Under the pieces are notes generated by a model that had not been told where the DNA came from, searched no databases, and saw only the letters and a program-made list of their open reading frames with translations. From Ignavibacteriota bacterium (lineage in GTDB: Bacteria > Bacteroidota > Kapaibacteriia > Palsa-1295): a stretch of 7,266 nucleotides of DNA. This document shows positions 1 to 5,264 of this stretch, one piece after another; position 1 is the first letter of the stretch, and every line of letters begins with the position of its first letter. The DNA is taken from positions 1 to 7,266 of the forward strand of contig PLXB01000433.1 of the NCBI GenBank assembly GCA_003151215.1, read 5' to 3'. The position numbers and the translations under genes are program-made.

Positions 1-752
1 CCCGATTTTAGTAAGAAGCCTAAGCCGATTGAATCCAATGAAGGTAAATGCGTCGCATCATACCCTGCCGTTACCAAATCCAAACTATCTGTTGTATATG
101 AAGTGCCGCCTGCTCTCCAGCAATAAGTGGTACGAAGATAGTTCTCCACTGCCAGTGTACCTACTGCTTTATATTTGCCATATTGGAATGTCCCTATAAT
201 TGATCCCATACAATTACAAAAATATGCGGGATTGGTAGTGTTAAGATATAGTACTGTGATTAACCAATAACGGTAGCGATCAAAACGAGTTGTATCATCG
301 CTCATATATTGAACAGCAGCATCAATGTCACCAAACGCATGAAACGATTGATCATCGCTTGCAGCACATCTTTCGATAAACAACTTCAGTGTATCATATA
401 TTAATTTTGAAGTTGGTCCATCTGATGGATTTACCGTTTCCCAGAATTTCAAATGTGCACAAGTATCATAACCCATTAATGGATTCTGGGCAACTGGCTT
501 ACCCCCCGCACCTTTAGCTCGTTCTCCAAATCCAGTGCAGCTAAAATCACTCGCTCCGGTAGAAAGGGCTGTCGTTTTACCAACAGTTGCAGTAAAAGCA
601 GCCAAACAATTATCTTGTCCGCAGTCTGCGGGATTCCATCTTTTTGGTAATCCTCCAAAGCAAGGTGAAGTTGTTGTAAGGTAATTGGCAGGATCAATAG
701 GGTTGCCGAGACTTCCCGAATAATAAAACAGACTTAAAAGAATTGCCAGCAT
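1..752 (-). CDS. Secreted cysteine-rich protein of unknown function (3' end beyond the left edge)
   Basis: The frame is open from ATG at 752 to the left edge, giving 250 residues and no stop, so the C-terminus is missing. The start is chosen because AGAAGGAG lies 7 bases upstream and an in-frame TAG sits 37-39 bases before the ATG with no ATG, GTG or TTG between. Residues 1-16 (MLAILLSLFYYSGSLG) form a short hydrophobic export signal, though it lacks the usual basic start. The mature part holds cysteines at 31, 44, 49, 72, 98, 129, 179, 181 and 211, which could form disulfides outside the cytoplasm. Residues about 115-210 look helical and aromatic-rich (RFDRYRYWLITVLYLN, then YFCNC), possibly helical-hairpin repeats. 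I recognise no family. Since another gene here carries a T9SS sorting domain, this one may too beyond the edge; that is inference. That it is a real gene is fairly sure from its length and clean ribosome-binding site. Confidence 0.8.
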   Translation of the reverse strand, partial: MLAILLSLFYYSGSLGNPIDPANYLTTTSPCFGGLPKRWNPADCGQDNCLAAFTATVGKTTALSTGASDFSCTGFGERAKGAGGKPVAQNPLMGYDTCAHLKFWETVNPSDGPTSKLIYDTLKLFIERCAASDDQSFHAFGDIDAAVQYMSDDTTRFDRYRYWLITVLYLNTTNPAYFCNCMGSIIGTFQYGKYKAVGTLAVENYLRTTYCWRAGGTSYTTDSLDLVTAGYDATHLPSLDSIGLGFLLKS

Positions 753-759
753 GAGACAA

Positions 760-767
760 CTCCTTCT
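760..767 (-). promoter_or_regulatory. Shine-Dalgarno site of the cysteine-rich secreted protein
   Basis: The minus strand reads AGAAGGAG, then 7 bases (TTGTCTC), then ATG at 752. This is one of only two strong ribosome-binding sites in the window and it decides the start of the left-edge gene. It overlaps the TAG (768-766) that ends the short upstream frame, so translation of that frame, if it happens, could be coupled to the secreted protein. Confidence 0.7.
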
Positions 768-1017
768 ATTTATTACTTGAGAAGAATGCCCCCCCTATGA
801 TTTTATTTGCGTTAAGGGTTAATGAGATGCTGCTATGGGGAAGAGCGCTGGCGAAAACGGATATGTTTTTCATTTTTTTAAGAAGAATAAGCACGGTTTC
901 AGAGGCAACTATACAAAGTACTGCGATGATTGTAATGATCATGGCAAATTCGGAGGCAAAAAAAGCGGGTAAGGTTATACCGGATGGTATCCGCCAATAC
1001 CGGATTCGTCTGAGCAC
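766..1017 (-). CDS. Doubtful small single-pass membrane protein (83 aa)
   Basis: This is a GTG-started frame of 83 codons immediately upstream of the secreted gene. It ends in TAG 13 bases before the next ATG and inside that gene's ribosome-binding site. Residues about 25-46 (FAMIITIIAVLCIVASETVLILL) would make one membrane helix, followed by a basic KKMK stop-transfer patch. A polar tail with no recognisable domain follows. In favour are the operon-like spacing and the plausible membrane topology. Against it are the lack of a Shine-Dalgarno at GTG 1017 or at the internal ATG (942), the short length, and a similar-sized frame on the opposite strand (797-1063). It may simply be a long untranslated leader. 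I assign no function. Confidence 0.22.
   Translation of the reverse strand: MLRRIRYWRIPSGITLPAFFASEFAMIITIIAVLCIVASETVLILLKKMKNISVFASALPHSSISLTLNANKIIGGAFFSSNK
789..795. repeat. Homopolymer of seven C (seven G on the minus strand)
   Basis: Seven consecutive C on the plus strand lie 37 bases upstream of the ATG of the cysteine-rich gene. On the minus strand this is ATA followed by seven G, inside the doubtful 83-codon frame. Removing one G would join that frame to the secreted protein's frame. The tract is therefore a possible site of strand slippage, or of a sequencing or assembly error. Confidence 0.6.
977..1005. repeat. Cluster of ATACCGGAT-type palindromic half-sites
   Basis: ATACCGGAT occurs at 977-985 and again, identically, at 997-1005. 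Between them is an inverted near-copy, GGTATCCG (986-993). The units can pair in several ways: ATACC with GGTAT, and CGGAT with ATCCG around a GGT loop at 981-993. Three alternating half-sites in 29 bases look like an operator or a small stem-loop, but no promoter elements fix its role, and it lies near the start of the doubtful 83-codon frame. Confidence 0.4.
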
Positions 1018-1136
1018 CTACAAATATAACTCTTTATCCCGGCAATTGTTCTCTTTATTTTAAAATAATTTTAGAATTGGCGAAACTGATAGATTTCTGA
1101 GGCTTTTCTTTATCTGATATTTTCCAAGAACAAATT

Positions 1137-2186
1137 TCACACAGCAGGCTCGATCAAAAACTTCCCTGCTTCCATGATCTTTAATTCGTCGATCCAAATA
1201 TCAAATGCTCTTCCGACAACATCGATATGAGTCGAGGAATACCATTTCGCACCGGTATGCTCACAATACGGATAACCGAATGCTATATGACAGCCCGGAA
1301 GCTTTTCATCCTGTAAGATCAAGCCGCGAATATCCTGCACTCCGATATTCGTACCGATAGCGAACTCGCCGACGCGATCGGAATTCTCATCGGTATGAGT
1401 ATATTCCAGAAATTCTTCGAGCAATGCCTGATTATCACATTCGCATTTGGTGATACGTGAATTCTTAATATGAATAGTAAGCGGTGTTGCTTTGATATCG
1501 CCATATTCGGCGCAAAGATAATCACCGACCACTCCATCGACGACATAGACTCCGTTCACATCTGCCGGGCAGGTCAGTACTTCGCCGCCGGGTAGATTCC
1601 CCCATTTTTCGCGGGTAATGATGCCGCTGGTCTTCAGCCACTTGAGATCAGGAGAGAATGTCGCTTCGATATGAGTACCGGCCGGAGATTTTGCAACGAT
1701 CTTCTTTGCATTCTTAGCCAGCTCAAAAACTTTTCGGCTGATGGCATCGACTGCAATAAAATCCGCCTGCATACCTTCCATCATGATCTCATGATTGATA
1801 TTTACCATGTGTGCATGGCGCGGTTTTACCCGATTGATGACGCCCATCATTTCTTTGCGCGTCTGTAATTCGTTCTCCTGTCCCTGCATACAATAGATCG
1901 TCACATCCGATTTTTCGAGATCGGCAAGTATTTCCTGCGGCATGTGTAAAAGCGGACGCTCGGAATAATCTTCGACGACGAACGTATGTACTTTTGCTCC
2001 GACACGTATTAACTCATCGTAAAGGCTCGCTGCAATAGGAAGCGTATCAAGATCGGTAATCAGCGTAGTACGTTCGCCTTTCTGGACTCTCAGGCAAACA
2101 ATAATGGCATTTTCTGCAGCGCGCTTATAACCGGGATCGTAAGATATATTTTCGAGTGTCGTTTTCGTCTTTTGGCCAACAATCAT
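1137..2186 (-). CDS. Aminopeptidase, peptidase family M29 (AmpS-like, COG2309)
   Basis: This is a 349-residue metallo-aminopeptidase, expected to release N-terminal amino acids from peptides in the cytoplasm. The C-terminal half shows the family's metal-site pattern in order: E202 in GNLPGGEV, E274 in VGEFAIGTN, H300 and Y307 in HIAFGYPY, then H320 and D322 in SSTHIDVV. The spacing fits M29 dinuclear-metal enzymes, although the segment before the last His-Asp pair is shorter than in classical AmpS (about 400 residues). The N-terminal half is an alpha/beta domain. I chose ATG 2186 because the family's sequence begins just after it. The frame stays open to TTG 2264, and those 26 extra residues are hydrophobic. 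No Shine-Dalgarno precedes 2186. The gene stands alone, 266 bases from the upstream gene, and ends with TGA. The same fold includes 2,5-dihydroxypyridine dioxygenase (NicX), so the exact substrate is uncertain. Confidence 0.88.
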   Translation of the reverse strand: MIVGQKTKTTLENISYDPGYKRAAENAIIVCLRVQKGERTTLITDLDTLPIAASLYDELIRVGAKVHTFVVEDYSERPLLHMPQEILADLEKSDVTIYCMQGQENELQTRKEMMGVINRVKPRHAHMVNINHEIMMEGMQADFIAVDAISRKVFELAKNAKKIVAKSPAGTHIEATFSPDLKWLKTSGIITREKWGNLPGGEVLTCPADVNGVYVVDGVVGDYLCAEYGDIKATPLTIHIKNSRITKCECDNQALLEEFLEYTHTDENSDRVGEFAIGTNIGVQDIRGLILQDEKLPGCHIAFGYPYCEHTGAKWYSSTHIDVVGRAFDIWIDELKIMEAGKFLIEPAV

Positions 2187-2296
2187 ATTAATAATATAAA
2201 ATAAAGATAATAATGTGATAAAATAGGGAATAAGAAACACTGAACTGCTGTACATCGCTCCCAAGCGTATAGGCAGGCAGTGGTATAGTTTGATCT

Positions 2297-2393
2297 GTCA
2301 TTGCGAGGAGGGTTTTAGCCCGACAAAGCAATCCCCTGAATATAGCAAGAATATATGGATTTGCTGTATGATAGAGGGGACTGCTTCGCAGTC
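2297..2393. repeat. Palindromic intergenic repeat (ATTGCGAGG...GCAATC type)
   Basis: The left half (2297-2337) begins TCATTGCGAGGAG and can fold on itself: ATTGC (2300-2304) pairs with GCAAT (2328-2332), and GGG (2310-2312) pairs with CCC (2319-2321). The right half starts AGGGGACTGCTTCG at 2375 and matches the reverse complement of 2324-2337 at 12 of 14 positions, so the two halves form a larger inverted repeat around a 37-base centre. The right half also has a perfect 6-base stem with a 3-base loop, GACTGC-TTC-GCAGTC (2379-2393). From memory, elements with ATTGCGAGGAG and CGAAGCAATCCC arms are scattered between genes of many unrelated bacteria. This looks like one with a decayed right arm. 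It sits between the BNR gene and the M29 gene and could affect transcript ends or stability. Confidence 0.65.
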
Positions 2394-2452
2394 GCACGCA
2401 CTAATGCTACTCGTTAACTCTCGAAGATCAAATTATTGTTTTTGAATATATG

Positions 2453-4462
2453 TCACTTCATTATATTCATTATTCCGCCGAAACGCATTCCTCCCATCAT
2501 AATGACATACGGATACGAACCTGAAGAAAGTGTGACAGCATCGAAACCGATCGTTTGCGAACCCTCTCCGAGTATTCCGTAATCCATTTCGGCGACCTCT
2601 CTGCCAAGAAGATCGGTGATCCGCAGAGAAACAGATTCTGATTTTGTCAGCATCAATGATATATTTGTATGAGTATTAAACGGATTTGGATAATTTCTCG
2701 CCGTACCAAGATGAGTATCTGCAACTGCAGTAACTCCGTCCGAAGCAACATTTGCGTTCTCGAATAGCCATGTAACTTCATCAAATCCCGGATTGCCTCC
2801 GAACGGTACTTCTCCGGCGGTGGAATCGACATTGAAAAGTGTGTGAACGGCCATGAATCCTGCAGCGTCAGGATTCCATGGAGCTGTTTCGATCTGACGG
2901 TAATCAAATTTCACTTCAGTGGAATTGGTAGGATCATTTCCATGAACGAGTTCCGGATCGGAAAATGTAACGCCGCGATCAAGAGTGGTCGTTCGCCAAA
3001 TGCTAAAATAGGGATAACTGATAAACATTCCGTTACCGATCTGTCCTATTGAGCTGACGTCTTCGATATCTCCGTCCTGCCATGCATTAAAATAAATAGA
3101 GAAGACGTTGGAATCTGAAGTCCGCGCAACGGTTGGGAAATTAAGATTTGTCAGTCCCTGAGGTTCGGTACTGCCTGTTTTATTCTGCCATGCTGAAAGC
3201 CAGGACCCATCAAGAATAGATTGCCCGAGATCACTATCATTTTCTTTTGAAATAATGAGAACAGGGGTGGTCATACCGTCAGCCCAAAATAACAATGACC
3301 CGGATTCCGGTATATAATATCCAGGTGTGGTTGCACCGGTATCACGGTTATAATAATATCCTGCCATAACACACTGTGCTTGTTCGCCGATATACCAAAG
3401 ATCGGTATTGAATGCGACTAATACATAGGGGTCACCACTTGGCGAAGCCGCCTGCTGTGTACCCAATGGCGTCAGCACTGTTTTCGGAGCAGGAAGCCAA
3501 GTTAGGCCATCATCAGTTGATTCAGATAAGCAGGTCGATAGGTCCGGAGTTCCATAATCACGATTTATCCAAAGCACTCCGATCTTACCGCCGGGTGAAA
3601 CACGGACCGATGTTGAAAAAGGAAAAGCAAACCCCAGGGGATCTTCCGCCCCGACTTTTCCATGATCGGGACCGGCTTTCCAGCCGCCCCAGGTAAGAGA
3701 TTTGCCGTCTTCGCTTACAGTAAACGTCCCGAACTGAATATATTGTGGCGTATTTTTATTGATATCATCAATGCCGGCAGTCATGAAGATCTTTGAACCA
3801 TCTTTCGATAATGCAATACTGGGAAAGTCAATGTTTCTGAGACTATCGCGAAATGTTTTTCGGTCTGTTCGAAATTCCTTGAAATTACCATCACCGGGAT
3901 TCCCTTGTTCGAGATAAAGAGAACAGTAATACGGAGCATTCGTATCTGCGTCATTGCGCACGGCTGCTATTGCCGGAACCCAAACCGCGCCTCGCTTGAT
4001 GAGAATCATTTCATGGTTGCTCGTTCGAGCGGTATCTATTGCCTTCGGAGTTGACCAGGTCTTTCCGTCATCGGAACTGAAGATATAATAAACCCGAAGC
4101 TGCGGAAGAAAATCTTTGCCGCCGATCGTGTCTTTCTCGGTAATGTTTAAAGCAAAAGTAATCGCTGCATGAATATTTTGCGGATGATCCGGATCGATAA
4201 TGATATTATGCAAACCGCGATCGCTGAACTGAGATTGATACATATCCGTAAGCCCTACGGGAACCGTACCGGGAATAGATATCGGTACGGATAAGGGGAA
4301 ATGAGGAAATCTTTTCTTTATCTGAGACAGATCGGTAGAAATATGAAATCCGGCAGCTGGACGAACATTCAAATCTATCGCTTGCGAATTCGATTGACCG
4401 TACACTTCAGCAGAAAAATTGGATACAACATACAGTATAAGCAGGGCAGTAATCTTTTGCAT
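2453..4462 (-). CDS. Secreted BNR/Asp-box (sialidase-like) protein with T9SS sorting domain
   Basis: The protein has 669 residues. ATG 4462 is set by AGGAGG four bases upstream. Residues 1-22 are a Sec signal peptide: K3, a hydrophobic core LLILYVV, and probable cleavage after VYG. The body is a predicted beta-propeller with Asp-box motifs (S-x-D-x-G-x-T-W): SSDDGKTW (129-136), a variant SEDGKSLTW (250-258), STDDGLTW (315-322) and a weaker TLDRGVTF (493-500). Residues about 584-669 are a type IX secretion C-terminal sorting domain: NYPNPFN at 590-596, then DLLGREV (617-623) and LSSGSYPY near the end. It is therefore expected to cross the outer membrane and be surface-attached or released. Asp boxes occur in sialidases but also in many non-enzymatic propellers. 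I cannot place the sialidase arginine triad or nucleophile, so glycosidase activity is not claimed. The C-terminus is unusually rich in methionine. Confidence 0.85.
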   Translation of the reverse strand: MQKITALLILYVVSNFSAEVYGQSNSQAIDLNVRPAAGFHISTDLSQIKKRFPHFPLSVPISIPGTVPVGLTDMYQSQFSDRGLHNIIIDPDHPQNIHAAITFALNITEKDTIGGKDFLPQLRVYYIFSSDDGKTWSTPKAIDTARTSNHEMILIKRGAVWVPAIAAVRNDADTNAPYYCSLYLEQGNPGDGNFKEFRTDRKTFRDSLRNIDFPSIALSKDGSKIFMTAGIDDINKNTPQYIQFGTFTVSEDGKSLTWGGWKAGPDHGKVGAEDPLGFAFPFSTSVRVSPGGKIGVLWINRDYGTPDLSTCLSESTDDGLTWLPAPKTVLTPLGTQQAASPSGDPYVLVAFNTDLWYIGEQAQCVMAGYYYNRDTGATTPGYYIPESGSLLFWADGMTTPVLIISKENDSDLGQSILDGSWLSAWQNKTGSTEPQGLTNLNFPTVARTSDSNVFSIYFNAWQDGDIEDVSSIGQIGNGMFISYPYFSIWRTTTLDRGVTFSDPELVHGNDPTNSTEVKFDYRQIETAPWNPDAAGFMAVHTLFNVDSTAGEVPFGGNPGFDEVTWLFENANVASDGVTAVADTHLGTARNYPNPFNTHTNISLMLTKSESVSLRITDLLGREVAEMDYGILGEGSQTIGFDAVTLSSGSYPYVIMMGGMRFGGIMNIMK

Positions 4463-4465
4463 TTA

Positions 4466-4471
4466 TCCTCC
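4466..4471 (-). promoter_or_regulatory. Shine-Dalgarno site of the BNR/T9SS protein
   Basis: The minus strand reads AGGAGG, then ATAA, then ATG at 4462. The match to the anti-Shine-Dalgarno is perfect, though the spacing is slightly short. It fixes the start of the secreted propeller gene and contrasts with the weak or absent sites before ruvA, pgk and the M29 gene. Confidence 0.75.
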
Positions 4472-4591
4472 TGAGAATTAACAACACGTAGAAATGCGTG
4501 AACAACAGTACATAAATATACGGTGAATTTTCAATATAAATTCCCTTTTCCTTATTCTGAAGGCTTACTATTGCGTAATTTCGCATCAACT
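4472..4591. promoter_or_regulatory. Divergent intergenic region between the BNR gene and ruvA
   Basis: Both genes point away from this stretch, so promoters for each should lie here or overlap it. An inverted repeat CACG-8-CGTG (4485-4500) is flanked on both sides by AACAAC (4480-4485 and 4501-4506) and would lie in the leader or operator zone of the BNR gene. AT-rich TATATT-like boxes occur around 4515-4540, but I cannot pair one convincingly with a -35 or a Bacteroidetes-type TTG/TAnnTTTG set. The call rests on gene orientation rather than on a clear consensus. Confidence 0.45.
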
Positions 4592-5191
4592 ATGATCGGA
4601 CAAATTCGCGGTACACTTCTTTTAAAAGAACCCTTCACACTTATCATTGAGGCGGGAGGAGTCGGGTATGAAATATTCTGTACTCAGGAAGCGTATGAAC
4701 ATGCGCCAAGCCAGGGTAAAGAGTATCAGGTATTCACGCGCTTTATTGTCAGAGAAGATTCGCAAACGCTTTATGGATTTTTTACCCAGGAAGAACGAAA
4801 GCTTTTCGATCAGATCATTAGTGTGAGTGGAATTGGCCCAAAGACAGGTCTTGCCATTGTTTCCTCGCTTGGTGCAAGCACACTCAAGGAAGCCATTCGC
4901 GCAAAAGATCTCATTGTATTAACAGGCATTCCCGGAGTCGGCAAAAAAACTGCTGAACGACTGGTCGTTGAATTGCGGGATAAATTATTAAAAGAAGAGG
5001 TCTTTACTATAGAAGCAGGAACATCGGATATCGGCAGCGCAAGAATCCGGCAGGAAGCACTTGCAGCATTAATTGCTCTTGGATATAATCGCAGCGATGC
5101 GGAGAAAGCAATTCGGTCAGTTATCAGAGAACAGCCGGCAGAAGCGGATAAAGTAGAGCGACTGATAAAGGCGGCGTTGAAGACAGTCTAA
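4592..5191 (+). CDS. ruvA: Holliday junction branch migration complex subunit RuvA
   Basis: The protein has 199 residues, the normal RuvA length. RuvA binds four-way DNA junctions as a tetramer and loads the RuvB ATPase for branch migration in recombination and repair. Domain I (1-64) is the OB fold, starting with MIGQIRG and holding the acidic pin residues E55 and D56 in VREDSQTLYGF. Domain II (about 65-135) carries two helix-hairpin-helix motifs, VSGIGPKTGLA (78-88) and GIPGVGKKTAERL (112-124). A linker leads to domain III (about 150-199), which contacts RuvB. ATG 4592 is chosen from conservation of the N-terminus. No Shine-Dalgarno precedes it, while an in-frame TTG at 4571 has GAAGG seven bases upstream and would add seven residues. 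ruvB and ruvC are not adjacent in this window. The gene converges on pgk. Confidence 0.97.
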   Translation: MIGQIRGTLLLKEPFTLIIEAGGVGYEIFCTQEAYEHAPSQGKEYQVFTRFIVREDSQTLYGFFTQEERKLFDQIISVSGIGPKTGLAIVSSLGASTLKEAIRAKDLIVLTGIPGVGKKTAERLVVELRDKLLKEEVFTIEAGTSDIGSARIRQEALAALIALGYNRSDAEKAIRSVIREQPAEADKVERLIKAALKTV

Positions 5192-5198
5192 ATGGATC

Positions 5199-5264
5199 TC
5201 GAACCTTGATTTGGGGAAGTTAAAAGATCTAAGAGTAGGCGTGTTTATCTTCATCATGGTTCGG
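5199..5264. terminator. Imperfect inverted repeat between ruvA and pgk, possible bidirectional terminator
   Basis: CGAACCTTGAT (5200-5210) pairs with ATCATGGTTCG (5253-5263) at 10 of 11 positions, with a possible extra T-G pair outside (5199 and 5264). Inside, AAGAT (5224-5228) can pair with ATCTT (5247-5251). The right arm covers the last codons and the TGA of pgk, and the left arm starts 8 bases after the ruvA stop, so transcripts from both sides could fold it. The 42-base space between arms and the lack of a T-run make it an atypical intrinsic terminator. Confidence 0.35.

Larger units (their letters stand above)
753..1136. other. 384-base region without a firm gene
   Basis: This is the gap between the start of the cysteine-rich secreted gene and the end of the M29 peptidase gene. 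It holds the ribosome-binding site of the former, the doubtful 83-codon frame, a run of seven C (789-795), a cluster of ATACCGGAT-type half-sites (977-1005), and an AT-rich stretch around 1050-1075. CTCTTTAT occurs twice in the AT-rich part and TTCTTTAT once near 1107. A plus-strand frame (797-1063, 88 codons) has no ribosome-binding site and no domain, so I do not call it. No stem followed by a T-run is visible downstream of the peptidase gene, so no intrinsic terminator is called. Confidence 0.5.

Noticed and set aside
476..697. Minus-strand frame of 73 codons near the left edge
   Set aside because: It lies wholly inside the cysteine-rich secreted gene in another frame. That gene has the signal peptide, the ribosome-binding site and the longer open frame.
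797..1063. Plus-strand frame of 88 codons in the left intergenic region
   Set aside because: It has no ribosome-binding site before ATG 797 and no domain. It lies opposite another frame of similar size, and its composition does not favour either strand.
1054..1075. AT-rich palindromic stretch as a terminator of the M29 gene
   Set aside because: The stem would contain only A-T pairs and has no following T-run on the minus strand; it also lies more than 60 bases past the stop.
3412..3696. Plus-strand frame of 94 codons opposite the BNR gene
   Set aside because: It is antisense to the well-supported Asp-box protein, with no ribosome-binding site and no recognisable domain.
4485..4500. CACG-8-CGTG inverted repeat flanked by AACAAC as a separate regulatory element
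   Set aside because: Four-base arms are too short to stand out from chance, so it is only mentioned within the divergent intergenic region.
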